From the NCBI GenBank assembly GCA_964449465.1, contig CAYVBK010000024.1, positions 1 to 64,000 of the forward strand: a stretch of DNA of 64,000 nucleotides. The letters run 5' to 3'. Positions 17,403-26,097 of the stretch are shown in pieces. Made by a program: the position numbers and the translations under genes. The first letter of the stretch is position 1. Each line of letters opens with the position of its first letter. The notes beneath the pieces are model-generated. The model was not told where the DNA came from. It saw only the letters and a list, made by a program, of their open reading frames with translations, and searched no databases. The DNA is from CAYRXM01 sp964449465 (lineage in GTDB: Bacteria; Chloroflexota; Anaerolineae; JAFGEY01).

Positions 17403-17975
17403 ATGTCGCTCACGGCATTGGTGCCCATCGCCGACGGCAGCGAAGAGATCGAGGCCGTTGGCATCATTGATGTACTGCGGCGAGCCGGCGTCGAGGTGAC
17501 GGTGGCTTCGGTGGAAGAGCGGGTACAGGTGACGGCCTCGCGACGCACCGGCCTGGTCGCCGACTGCTTGCTGGCCGACTGCGCCGACCGAATGTTTGAT
17601 CTGATTGCTCTGCCGGGCGGTATGCCGGGGGCCGAGCATCTACGCGACTCGGCATTGCTGACCGGAATGCTCAAGGCGCAGCAGGCCGCCGGGCGGTGGT
17701 ATGCGGCCATCTGTGCCGCGCCGGTGGTGGTGCTGCAACATCACGGCCTGCTGGCCGGGCGGCGGGCTACCTGTCACCCCAGCGTGGCCGGGCAACTGGC
17801 TCAGGCCGAGGCGGTAGAGCAGCGCGTGGTGGTAGACGGCCATTGTATCACCAGCCGCGCCCCTGGTACGGCCATCGAGTTTGCCTTGAGCCTGGTGCAG
17901 GCTCTGTGCGGCGAGGCGATGGCCCAAGATGTGGCCCGGCACATGTTGGTTTCTTGGTTTTTTTGTAAAAATTGA
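17403..17975 (+). CDS. DJ-1/PfpI family protein (YajL-like)
   Basis: This 190-residue protein has the flavodoxin-like DJ-1 fold. The reactive Cys104 lies in the nucleophile elbow (YAAICAAPVVVL), with a conserved acidic residue in GSEEIEA (about residues 12-18) and the PGGMPGAEHLRDS motif. Members act as protein or metabolite repair enzymes (glyoxalase/deglycase-like activities are reported) or chaperones against oxidative damage. The exact activity here is unknown. GGAGGG precedes the ATG by 5 nt. It is followed after 9 nt by the PIG-L gene, suggesting one transcript, and transcribed divergently from the GH65 gene. Confidence 0.87.
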   Translation: MSLTALVPIADGSEEIEAVGIIDVLRRAGVEVTVASVEERVQVTASRRTGLVADCLLADCADRMFDLIALPGGMPGAEHLRDSALLTGMLKAQQAAGRWYAAICAAPVVVLQHHGLLAGRRATCHPSVAGQLAQAEAVEQRVVVDGHCITSRAPGTAIEFALSLVQALCGEAMAQDVARHMLVSWFFCKN

Positions 17976-17984
17976 GGAGAAAGA

Positions 17985-18728
17985 ATGACACAATACGTTG
18001 AACCAGAACCGCCCAAGAGGGCTTTGGTCATTGCCGCGCACCCCGATGACATCGAGTATACCATTGCTGCCACCATCGCCAAATGGGTGCGCGCCGGTAC
18101 GCGGGTGCGCTATGTGCTGGTGACAAGCGGCGACGCCGGCACGCATCAGTTGGGTGTGACCCGCGAAGAGATGACCCGCATCCGCGAGGCCGAGCAGTTG
18201 GCTGCTGCCCGGGTGGTGGGTGTGGAAGAGGTGGTCTTTTTGCGTTATCCTGATTGTATGGTGCAGCCTACGCTGGAACTGCGCGGCGAACTGGTGCGCG
18301 AGATTCGCCGCTTCAAGCCCGACGCCGCCGTGTGTTTTGACCCGACCCGCCTGTTTGTGGGCGGGCGTTATGTCAATCATCCCGATCATCGGGCGGTGGG
18401 GCAGGCGGCGGTAGATGCCATCTCGCCGACGGCAGCCATGCCGCTGGCTTTTTCCGAGCAGTTGGCCGAAGGGCTAGAGCCGCACCGCGTCCGCCAGATT
18501 TGGGTGGCCAACCCCACTCACCCGGACACGTGGGTGGATGTCTCGAAGACCATTGATCTCAAGGCGCAGGCTTTGAGCCAGCATGCCAGTCAGTTGGTAC
18601 CGGGACGAGATTATGTGGGCATGGTGCGGCAGTGGGCTGCCGATACAGCGGCAGCGGCAGCAACAGCGGGCGCGGCGGTGAATATGGCCTATGCCGATGC
18701 CTTTATGCGCATGGTGCGGCCCGGCTAG
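17985..18728 (+). CDS. PIG-L/LmbE family deacetylase
   Basis: This 247-residue zinc-dependent deacetylase has the metal motif AAHPDD (His19, Asp21/22) near the N-terminus and the second site NHPDHRAVG (about residues 131-139). A TSGDAGTH segment follows. Family members remove N-acetyl groups from GlcNAc-linked compounds such as glycolipids, mycothiol/bacillithiol precursors or antibiotics. The substrate here is not evident. Neighbouring glycosidases suggest amino-sugar metabolism, but bacillithiol-type thiol synthesis is an alternative. It probably shares an mRNA with the DJ-1 gene. Confidence 0.87.
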   Translation: MTQYVEPEPPKRALVIAAHPDDIEYTIAATIAKWVRAGTRVRYVLVTSGDAGTHQLGVTREEMTRIREAEQLAAARVVGVEEVVFLRYPDCMVQPTLELRGELVREIRRFKPDAAVCFDPTRLFVGGRYVNHPDHRAVGQAAVDAISPTAAMPLAFSEQLAEGLEPHRVRQIWVANPTHPDTWVDVSKTIDLKAQALSQHASQLVPGRDYVGMVRQWAADTAAAAATAGAAVNMAYADAFMRMVRPG

Positions 18729-18745
18729 CATCAGGTTGGCAAAGG

Positions 18746-18802
18746 GGCGAGGCCAAAGCGTCGGGCTGAGAAAGAAAGGCGAGGCTAAAGCCTCGCGCTG
18801 AC
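18746..18802. repeat. Two tandem 25-bp REP-like palindromes
   Basis: Copies at 18746-18770 and 18778-18802 agree at 21 of 25 positions. The second is nearly perfectly palindromic (GCGAGGCT/AGCCTCGC). They lie between the deacetylase and the GH2 gene. There is no U-run, so a REP-like element is likelier than a terminator. Confidence 0.55.
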
Positions 18803-18854
18803 TCGAGCGCGTCTTGTGAATGAGCATCTGTGGCTCAGATTGTGAGGAGATGAG

Positions 18855-21182
18855 ATGATGGAACAGATCAAAAGTTTGTGCGGCTTGTGGCGATTTCAGC
18901 CCGATCTGACCGATGAAGGTGAGGCGCAAGGATATTTTCGTCTCGACCATGATGCTCGTCGCTGGCGCGAGGTGACGCTGCCGGCCTCGTTTGAGGCTTG
19001 CATGCCGGCTCTGGACACCTATGAGGGTGTGGGGTGGTTTCGCCGCCTTGTTGACGTGCCGGCCGACTGGCAGGGGCGGCGGGTGTCACTGCGCTTTCAG
19101 GGCGTCAACGACCGCGCTTCGGTGTGGGTCAACGGCGTTCATCTGGGCGATCACGAGGGTGGCTTTTTGCCGTTCGAGTGGGATGTGCAAGACCTGCTGC
19201 GTTGGGGCCAGGATAACCTGGTGGTTGTCTGTGCCGACAATCGCCGCCGGCCGGGCGATGTGCCGGGCTTGCAGCGTGGCTGGCGCGGTTGGGGCGGCAT
19301 CTTGCGCGAGGTAGAGTTGGTGGCGACCGATCTGCTTTACCTGGAGCATGTGCGCATGGTGGCCGAGCCGGTTGACCAGGGAGGGCGGCTGGTGGCCCAG
19401 GTGCAGGTTAAAAATGGGCGACCGCAGGTCGCCGCAGTGCAGCTCCAGGTTCGATTGATGATGCAAGATGAAATTCTGACTTGTTTGACATCCGAAGCCC
19501 GGGCCTGCCCATCCGGCGAGAGCCTGTCTTTGACTGTGGATGGCCTGGTTGAGAATATCAAACTCTGGTCGCCGGAGCAGCCCAACCTGTATACGGCGCA
19601 GGTGGAATTGTGGACCGGTGGCAATCTGGCCGACGCGCAGAGCATCCGGGTGGGGTTTCGGCGCATCGAGGCGCGCGAGGGCGGGCTGTATCTCAACGGT
19701 AGCCGGCTTTTTTTGACCGGTTTTAATCGTCACGAGGACTTGCCGCGCACGGCTATGTGTCCCGACCCAGACATTGTGCGCCGTGACCTGGCAGACATCA
19801 AAGAGGCGGGCGCCAATTTCGTCCGTTTGTGCCATTATCCCCATCACCCGGCCGAGTTGGATATGTGCGACGAGGTGGGGCTGTTGGCGATGGGCGAAAT
19901 TCCGCTGTACTGGTGGGATGGTCTGGCCGAAGGTCAGGTGGACTGCGCTCGCAAGCTCGATGCGGCAAAACAACAGTTGGCAGCCATGATCCGCCGCGAC
20001 GCCAACCATCCGTCGGTGATCATGTGGTCGGTCAGCAACGAGACCGATGAGGAGCGTCCAGAGGTGGCCGCGGGCAATGCCGAACTGGTGCGGCTGGCTC
20101 AACAACTCGACTCTACCCGCCTGGCCGTGCATGTGAGCAATCACTGGCAAGGCGAGTCGCGCTTTGAGGCCGACGATGTGATCTGCGTCAATGCGTACCC
20201 CGGCCTGGAGCGGCGCAGTCGTCAACCCGATGCCGACCTGTCGCTCCTGGCGCAGTTTTGGCGCACAGAACTGGGTAAACTGCACGAAAAATATCCCCCA
20301 AAGCCGATTCTGGTCTCTGAATTTGGGTCCATATCGTTGCCGGGCGTGTGGGGCGGCGTGTTGGGCGAGGACACACAGGCCGAGATTTTGGCCGGCGAGT
20401 TTGCTGGTATGGACGCGCCATACGTCTGTGGGGCGACGGTGTGGTGTTGGGCCGACCATCCCTGGCCGCCAGCGACGTTTGATTTTTGTGGGCGGCTGGC
20501 CATCAGCCCGTATGGTGTGATGACTCGCGACCGGCGCAAACTGCGGGCCTATTGGACGGTTCGACAGATGTTTCGAGAGCGGCAGGGTGTGGTCGAGCCG
20601 CCGTTGCCCTCGGCCCTGCGTGAAAGCGCGGCCGGCTATCCGGTGGTGATGATCTGCCCGCACCTGCGCGATATTCCCCAGGTGCCGTTCCCGCCGGGTT
20701 TTGGCATCCGCCCGATGCGCCTGGATGAGGGCGGCTTGTGGACGGATATTGAGCGCGATGCCGAGCCGTTTTTCAGCATCGGCGAGGATGTGTTTGAGCG
20801 CGAGTTTGGCCATGATCCGCAGAGCATTTTGCATCGCTGCTATATCGTTACCGACGAGCGCGGATTGGGCGTCGGCACGATCAGCGCGTGGTACAATCGC
20901 GATTTCAAGGGGCAGGATTATGGGCGCATTCATTGGGTGGCCGTGCGGCGGGGCTGTTGGGGCAAGGGGCTGGGCAAGGCTGAACTGTCGTTTGCCATGA
21001 ACCAACTGGCGCAATGGCACGAGCGGGCTTATCTGGACACGCAGACCCGGCGCATTCCGGCGATCAAGATGTATCTGGAGTTTGGCTTTGTGCCAGACCT
21101 GGAGCCGCCGGGCGCGGTGGAGGCCTGGCGTAGCGTATTGGCCGAGCTCAAGCACCCGGTGTTGGTCGAGATGCTCAGTTAG
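18855..21182 (+). CDS. GH2 glycosidase with C-terminal GNAT acetyltransferase domain
   Basis: This 775-residue protein lacks a signal peptide. Residues 1-590 have GH2 architecture: an N-terminal jelly-roll sugar-binding domain (GVGWFRR; VWVNGVHLGDHEGGFLPFEWDV), an immunoglobulin-like domain, and a TIM barrel with acid/base Glu396 (MWSVSNETDE) and nucleophile Glu489 (ILVSEFGS). It may cleave a beta-glucuronide, galactoside or similar. From about residue 612 the sequence becomes a GNAT N-acetyltransferase: GVGTISAWY, a WVAVRRGCWGKGLGKAEL acetyl-CoA loop and AIKMYLEFGFVPDL. The fusion is in frame without a stop, and both halves keep key residues. GAGGAG precedes the tandem ATGATG start. The histidine kinase gene begins 10 nt later. 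Confidence 0.85.
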   Translation: MMEQIKSLCGLWRFQPDLTDEGEAQGYFRLDHDARRWREVTLPASFEACMPALDTYEGVGWFRRLVDVPADWQGRRVSLRFQGVNDRASVWVNGVHLGDHEGGFLPFEWDVQDLLRWGQDNLVVVCADNRRRPGDVPGLQRGWRGWGGILREVELVATDLLYLEHVRMVAEPVDQGGRLVAQVQVKNGRPQVAAVQLQVRLMMQDEILTCLTSEARACPSGESLSLTVDGLVENIKLWSPEQPNLYTAQVELWTGGNLADAQSIRVGFRRIEAREGGLYLNGSRLFLTGFNRHEDLPRTAMCPDPDIVRRDLADIKEAGANFVRLCHYPHHPAELDMCDEVGLLAMGEIPLYWWDGLAEGQVDCARKLDAAKQQLAAMIRRDANHPSVIMWSVSNETDEERPEVAAGNAELVRLAQQLDSTRLAVHVSNHWQGESRFEADDVICVNAYPGLERRSRQPDADLSLLAQFWRTELGKLHEKYPPKPILVSEFGSISLPGVWGGVLGEDTQAEILAGEFAGMDAPYVCGATVWCWADHPWPPATFDFCGRLAISPYGVMTRDRRKLRAYWTVRQMFRERQGVVEPPLPSALRESAAGYPVVMICPHLRDIPQVPFPPGFGIRPMRLDEGGLWTDIERDAEPFFSIGEDVFEREFGHDPQSILHRCYIVTDERGLGVGTISAWYNRDFKGQDYGRIHWVAVRRGCWGKGLGKAELSFAMNQLAQWHERAYLDTQTRRIPAIKMYLEFGFVPDLEPPGAVEAWRSVLAELKHPVLVEMLS

Positions 21183-21191
21183 GCAGGCAAG

Positions 21192-23372
21192 ATGTTCAAA
21201 ATTCGTTGGGGCAGTTTGCGCCACAAAATCATCGTTTGGGCCTTTGCGCCGACGGCTTTGATTCTGTTGGCCGTGGCTCTGATCAGTCTGTATGCGTATC
21301 AGCGGGTGGTGGAAAATCTGGTGATCGAGCGCGATCGCGAATTGACCCGCCTTACGGCCAATTTGCTGTCTTCAGAGTTGTTCAATCGCGCCGACCCGCT
21401 GTCCAGCGAATTTTTGACCGTGTCGGAGAGCAGCATGGCGGTGCTGGATCGCAACGGCAAGGTGTTGCTGTCAGAGCCAGACATGTCGCCAGAATGGGGG
21501 GTGGATTGGACGCGGCGGGTGCCTTTTCGCCAGATGTTGAGCCTGGGTCGGCCCACTTTTTCCAATATGATGGTGAGCAGTCGCCAGGGAGAGCGGGCGG
21601 TTGTTTTGGTGATTCCGTTGCAAGATCAGGGCGGCGATGTGGTGGGCGGTGTGGCTAGCCTGTTTTTTCTCGAGTCGACCTCGAACAATGTGATTTATCA
21701 CAGCATCGAAGAATTGCGGCGGGGTGAGCGGCTTTATCTGGTAGACGGCAATAGTCGGGTGCTTTATCATACCGACGCTCAATACATCGGCCAGAGTTTT
21801 TCTGGCCAACTGGCGGTGCAATTGGTGTTGGGCGGCGGTGGTGGAGCCATGCGCACGCGCAACATTGCCGGGCAGGATATTGTAGCCAGTTTTGCTCCGG
21901 TGCCTGGCACGCCATGGGGGTTGGTGGTTGAAGAGAACTGGGATGCCTTGATTCATACCAGCTATTTTTACAATCGCATCATGCTGCTGATGCTGGCTCT
22001 GGGCGTGCTGGCGCCGATGTGGATTGTTTCGGCCGGCACGCGACGGATCGTGCGGCCAATTGTGCGTTTGATTGATGCGGCGCGGCAGGTGGCGAATGGG
22101 TATTTTGACCAGCGAATTGTGGCCTCGACCGGCGATGAGGTAGAAGAGTTGGCCGGTCAGTTCAACCGCATGGCCGGTCGGTTGCAAGTGTTGTACAACG
22201 ACCTGGAGCGGCAGGTGGCCGAGCGCACTCACGAGTTGACGGTGTTGAACGCTCTGGCTGCGACGGTCAGCCGTTCGCTGGACCTGCGTGAAGTGTTGAG
22301 TGATGCATTGGATGGAGCGATGGGCATCACCGATATGCAGGCCGGGCAGGCCTTTATTCTGGAGCCCGAAACGCAGCAGTTGGTGTTGATTGCGCATCGC
22401 GGCGTGTCGGAGCAGATTGCCCAATATACCCGGCAGTTGCTGTTGACGACCAGCACTTCGGGGTTGGCAGCCATCGAGGGGCGGCCAGTGTCGCGGGCGG
22501 TGAGCGATTACCCTGCCGGCGGTCTGAAAGAGATGCTGATCCGGTCGGGTATCAAGTTGGTGGTCAGCGCACCCCTGCTGGCCCGGGGCAAGATGGTCGG
22601 GGCCATTGACCTGGGTTCGATGACCATGCGCGACATTGCTCCGCAAGAACTGTCTTTGCTGGCCGCCATTGGCCATCAGATCGGGGTGGCGGTGGAAAAT
22701 GCCCGTCTATATGAAAAAGCGCAGCAATTGGCGGTGATGCAAGAGCGCAATCGCCTGGCGCGAGACTTGCACGATTCGGTGATGCAGTCGCTTTATGGGC
22801 TGACCATGTATGCCGAGGCGACGGCACGTCTGCTGGAGGCTGGGCGCTCTGATCTGGCTGCTGAACACCTGGGCGAAATTCGCGACACGGCGCAAATGTC
22901 GCTGCGCGAGATGCGGCTGTTGATCTTTGAGTTGCGCCCGCCGGCTGTGCAGCGTGATGGTTTGGCGGCGGCTTTGCAGTTACGCCTGGAAGCGGTTGAG
23001 CGAAGGCTGGGTATGCAGGTCGAGTTTTGGGCCGATGGTGAGTTTGGTTTGCCGGACGAGGTGCAGGAGCAAATGTACTGGGTGGCTCAAGAGTCACTCA
23101 ACAATGTGCTGCGGCATGCTCACAGCGACCGCGTGTCGATCAGGTTGTTTCATCAGGCGGATGATGTGGTGTTGGAAATTGCCGATGATGGCCTGGGCTT
23201 TGATCCGGTCAGTCCTGCGGCGGGCGGCGGGTTTGGGCTGCGCGGGATGGCCGAACGGGTGGCGCGGCTGGGCGGCAGTTTGATCATTGATAGTGCGCCG
23301 GGGCATGGCACGCGAGTGCGGTTGGTCATGCCGGGCCAGGTGGGGGAAAACAAGAGGAGTATGGATGGATAA
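21192..23372 (+). CDS. NarL-type sensor histidine kinase (sensor-HAMP-GAF-HisKA_3)
   Basis: This 726-residue membrane protein has TM1 at about residues 13-35, an extracytoplasmic sensor region to about 250 (Cache-like in length), TM2 at about 258-280 and HAMP at about 282-335 (RRIVRPIVRLID...). A coiled segment and a GAF domain (about 345-505) follow, then a HisKA_3 dimerisation domain with phospho-acceptor His527 (ARDLHDSVMQSLYG). The HATPase domain shows N box ESLNNVLRHA and G boxes DDGLGFD and GFGLRGM. It autophosphorylates and signals to the response regulator whose start codon lies inside this gene's last codons (8-nt overlap). The signal is unknown, and the downstream ABC importer is a candidate target. 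Confidence 0.9.
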   Translation: MFKIRWGSLRHKIIVWAFAPTALILLAVALISLYAYQRVVENLVIERDRELTRLTANLLSSELFNRADPLSSEFLTVSESSMAVLDRNGKVLLSEPDMSPEWGVDWTRRVPFRQMLSLGRPTFSNMMVSSRQGERAVVLVIPLQDQGGDVVGGVASLFFLESTSNNVIYHSIEELRRGERLYLVDGNSRVLYHTDAQYIGQSFSGQLAVQLVLGGGGGAMRTRNIAGQDIVASFAPVPGTPWGLVVEENWDALIHTSYFYNRIMLLMLALGVLAPMWIVSAGTRRIVRPIVRLIDAARQVANGYFDQRIVASTGDEVEELAGQFNRMAGRLQVLYNDLERQVAERTHELTVLNALAATVSRSLDLREVLSDALDGAMGITDMQAGQAFILEPETQQLVLIAHRGVSEQIAQYTRQLLLTTSTSGLAAIEGRPVSRAVSDYPAGGLKEMLIRSGIKLVVSAPLLARGKMVGAIDLGSMTMRDIAPQELSLLAAIGHQIGVAVENARLYEKAQQLAVMQERNRLARDLHDSVMQSLYGLTMYAEATARLLEAGRSDLAAEHLGEIRDTAQMSLREMRLLIFELRPPAVQRDGLAAALQLRLEAVERRLGMQVEFWADGEFGLPDEVQEQMYWVAQESLNNVLRHAHSDRVSIRLFHQADDVVLEIADDGLGFDPVSPAAGGGFGLRGMAERVARLGGSLIIDSAPGHGTRVRLVMPGQVGENKRSMDG

Positions 23373-24045
23373 TTTATCAGAGTGTCTGGTGCGTGTTCTC
23401 ATTGCCGATGACCAGTCTATTGTTCGCAAGGGCATTGCAGCCTTGTTGTCTACCGAGCCGGGCATCGAGGTGGTGGGAGAGGCGCGAGATGGCCGCGAGG
23501 CGGTAGAACTGGCTCAGGCCTTGCGCCCCGATGTGGTATTGATGGATCTGATCATGCCGCAAATGGACGGTATCGAGGCGATCACCCAGTTGATCGCCGT
23601 GCAACCCAATGTCCATATTTTGGTGCTGACCAGTTTTGCCAGCATAGACATGATCTTGCCGGCCATCCGCGCTGGCGCGCTGGGCTATTTGCTCAAAGAT
23701 TCCAGCCCGTCCGAGTTGGTTGAGGCCATTCATCAGGTTCATTGTGGCAATGCCTCGTTGCATCCGGCGGTGGCGCGCAAGTTGTTGCAGCAGCTTTCTC
23801 AGCCAGACCGGTCGCACTCGGAACCGACGAATCATCAAGAAGCTTTGACCGAGCGAGAGGTGCACGTGCTAAAACTGGTGGCGCAGGGTTACAGCAATCA
23901 AGAGATCGCCGACCATTTGTCTTTGAGCGAGGCTACTGTGCGCACCCATGTCAGCCACATTCTGGCCAAGCTAGAGCTATCCAGCCGCACTCAGGCGGCC
24001 CTCTATGCGTTGCGCAAGGGCTGGGTTTCATTGCAAGAGGAATAG
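23365..24045 (+). CDS. LuxR/NarL-family response regulator
   Basis: This 226-residue regulator has a receiver domain (about residues 10-125) with acidic pocket ADDQ, phosphorylation site Asp61 (LMDLIMPQMDG), the conserved LTSF Thr/Ser switch and Lys in LLKDSSP. A LuxR-type helix-turn-helix follows (about 155-220: LTEREVHVLKLVAQGYSNQEIA and SEATVRTHVSHIL). The start at 23365 was chosen because AGAGGAG lies just upstream and it overlaps the kinase stop by 8 nt, a classic translational coupling. Phosphorylation by the kinase is expected to promote DNA binding. Confidence 0.92.
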   Translation: MDNLSECLVRVLIADDQSIVRKGIAALLSTEPGIEVVGEARDGREAVELAQALRPDVVLMDLIMPQMDGIEAITQLIAVQPNVHILVLTSFASIDMILPAIRAGALGYLLKDSSPSELVEAIHQVHCGNASLHPAVARKLLQQLSQPDRSHSEPTNHQEALTEREVHVLKLVAQGYSNQEIADHLSLSEATVRTHVSHILAKLELSSRTQAALYALRKGWVSLQEE

Positions 24046-24099
24046 AATCGGCCACATTCTACAACAAATGTGATAGGCCCATCATCATTTGTATTCCCC

Positions 24100-24126
24100 A
24101 GACCGCTCACAGAGCGGTCTTTTTTG
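24100..24126 (+). terminator. Terminator after the two-component system
   Basis: AGACCGCT/AGCGGTCT (24100-24107 with 24113-24120) with a 5-nt loop and six T residues. It isolates the two-component pair from the transporter genes. Confidence 0.88.
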
Positions 24127-24225
24127 TGTAGCAAGAATTCAATGATTTTTCTGACGACAGGTCCTTGATGCTTTGATATACTATGTTCAGCCTATCAACC
24201 CTGGTTTCTAAAAAAGGAGGACATG

Positions 24226-25998
24226 ATGTATCATCGCAAGTGGATTGGATGGTTGGTGCTGTCTGTTGCGCTCTTGGTTTTGGGCGCATGCCAGCCGCAG
24301 ACCATCATTGTCGAAAAGCAGGTGCCGGTCACTCAAATCGTCAAAGAAACGGTCAAAGAGACGGTGGTTGTGGCAGGCACTCCCCAAGTGGTCGAAAAAG
24401 AAGTGACCAAAGTGATTGAGAAAATGATCACGGCCACACCTACGCCGGTCACGGTGAACAAGGGTGGCACGGTGATCGAAAGCACCTTTGCCGACGCCGA
24501 GATTTTGAACCCCATTCTGTCTACCGATCAGTCTTCGTCCGATGTAGAGGCGTTGCTGTTCAACAGCCTGGTGGGCATCAATCCCGATGATTTGACCGTC
24601 ATCCCCGAACTGGCCGAAAAATGGGATGTCTCTGCCGACGGCTTGACCTTTACCTACTATTTGCGTAAGGATGTCAAGTGGCACGACGGCGAGCCCTTTA
24701 CGGCCCAAGATGTCAAGTTTACTTTTGACACCATTCTCAACCCCGATGTCAACTCGCCGCGCCGCGCCGACATTGCCGACCTGTTGACGCCAGACCAAAT
24801 TGTGGTGTTGGATGATTACACCATCCGCTTTACGCTGAGCAACATAGACGCCACCTGGCTGTGCTGCAAAGATGTTTATCCCATCATCCCCCAGCACATC
24901 CTGGGTGGGCTGTCGGCAGCCGATTTCAATGCCGCCGAATTTAACACCCTGGCTCCCATTGGCACCGGCCCCTTTATGTTCCGCGAGTGGGTCAAGGACG
25001 ATCACATTGCCCTGGTCAAGAATCCCGAGTATTTCAAAGGCGCGCCCAACATTGACTTTTGGTACTATAAAGTGGTAGCCGATCAGACGGTCGAGTACGC
25101 TCAACTTCAAACCGGCGAAGTGGATTATGCCGACATCAAGGGTGCGTTGTGGGAAGATGCTCAAAAGCAGTCTTATTTGAACTGCAAAGCCTACTCGCAA
25201 TTCAGCTTTACCTTTTACATCTATCAGTTGGATCCCGAAAAATCGCCGCTGTTCCTGGATGTGCGCACCCGTCAGGCCTTGCTGTATGCTCTCGACCGCG
25301 AGGCTTTGGTAGACAGTGTGATCTTTGGTCTGGGCGAGATCGCTCATTCGACTGTGCCGCCGCTGTCGTGGGCGTATAATCCTGATAACGAGCCGCGCTA
25401 TGAGTACGATGTCGAAAAGGCCAAGCAGCTCTTGGAAGAGGCTGGCTGGAAAGACACCGATGGTGATGGCATCCGCGAGGCGCATGGCGTGCAAGGCGTG
25501 GCCGATGGCACCAAATTCTCTTTCGAGATCAATACCAATGCCGGCAACAATGAGCGCGAGCAGGACATTGTGGCCATGCAGCAATACTGGGCCAAGATCG
25601 GTGTCGAAGCCAAGCCGATGCCTCTGGAATGGAATGCCCTGTTGGCCAAGCTGACCGAAACCTATGATTTCCAAATGATCCTGGTCGGCTTTAATTGGGA
25701 CGTGGATCCCGATCAAAAGACCATGTGGCATACCGAATCGTATGGCGGCGGCTTTAACATGAACAAGTATTCCAACCCTGCGCTGGACAAGATATTGGAC
25801 GATGCGTTGCAGACGGTAGATCAGGCCAAACGCAAAGACCTTTATTTCCAGATGCAGAAAATCCTGGCTCAAGATGTACCGGCGCCCATCCTGTACTTTA
25901 GAGAAGGCACCAATTGTTGGAACAAGCGATTGCACGAATATGATCCCAATACGGTGCAAACGCGCTGGAACATCGAAGAGTGGTGGGTAGACCGTTAA
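24226..25998 (+). CDS. ABC transporter solute-binding lipoprotein, family 5 (peptide/oligosaccharide type)
   Basis: This 590-residue lipoprotein has a signal peptide with lipobox LGAC (Cys22). A charged, repetitive Val/Lys/Glu stretch (about residues 25-70) serves as a spacer. The family 5 extracellular solute-binding domain follows, with hallmarks such as LNPILSTD, FTYYLRKDVKWHDGEPFTAQDVKF and TGPFMFREW. Family 5 proteins deliver di/oligopeptides, nickel or, in saccharolytic bacteria, oligosaccharides. The glycosidase neighbours make a glycan fragment plausible. AGGAGG fits ATG 24226 (5 nt) better than 24223. The gene is followed by a hairpin region before the permeases. Confidence 0.9.
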   Translation: MYHRKWIGWLVLSVALLVLGACQPQTIIVEKQVPVTQIVKETVKETVVVAGTPQVVEKEVTKVIEKMITATPTPVTVNKGGTVIESTFADAEILNPILSTDQSSSDVEALLFNSLVGINPDDLTVIPELAEKWDVSADGLTFTYYLRKDVKWHDGEPFTAQDVKFTFDTILNPDVNSPRRADIADLLTPDQIVVLDDYTIRFTLSNIDATWLCCKDVYPIIPQHILGGLSAADFNAAEFNTLAPIGTGPFMFREWVKDDHIALVKNPEYFKGAPNIDFWYYKVVADQTVEYAQLQTGEVDYADIKGALWEDAQKQSYLNCKAYSQFSFTFYIYQLDPEKSPLFLDVRTRQALLYALDREALVDSVIFGLGEIAHSTVPPLSWAYNPDNEPRYEYDVEKAKQLLEEAGWKDTDGDGIREAHGVQGVADGTKFSFEINTNAGNNEREQDIVAMQQYWAKIGVEAKPMPLEWNALLAKLTETYDFQMILVGFNWDVDPDQKTMWHTESYGGGFNMNKYSNPALDKILDDALQTVDQAKRKDLYFQMQKILAQDVPAPILYFREGTNCWNKRLHEYDPNTVQTRWNIEEWWVDR

Positions 25999-26012
25999 CC
26001 TGGACTTCTTGA

Positions 26013-26082
26013 CAGGTAACGTGGACCGGGGACCGTGTTACCTGTACCCTGGGGCTGGAGCCCACGCTCCAGCCCCTTTTTT
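26013..26082 (+). terminator. Intercistronic hairpins and probable leaky terminator
   Basis: CAGGTAAC (26013-26020) pairs with GTTACCTG (26037-26044). Directly after comes GGGGCTGGAGC/GCTCCAGCCCC (26051-26061 with 26066-26076), ending in six T residues. Being between the binding protein and permease genes, it probably attenuates read-through or stabilises the upstream mRNA, so the binding protein is made in excess. Confidence 0.75.
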
Positions 26083-26097
26083 CCTGTCGAGGTAAAT

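Noticed and set aside
18729..18854. Hairpin after the PIG-L gene as a terminator
   Set aside because: Two palindromes are present but no U-run follows; they match each other as REP-like copies instead.
19086..21224. A 712-codon minus-strand open frame opposite the GH2 gene
   Set aside because: Shadow of codon bias; no ribosome site and no recognisable domain.
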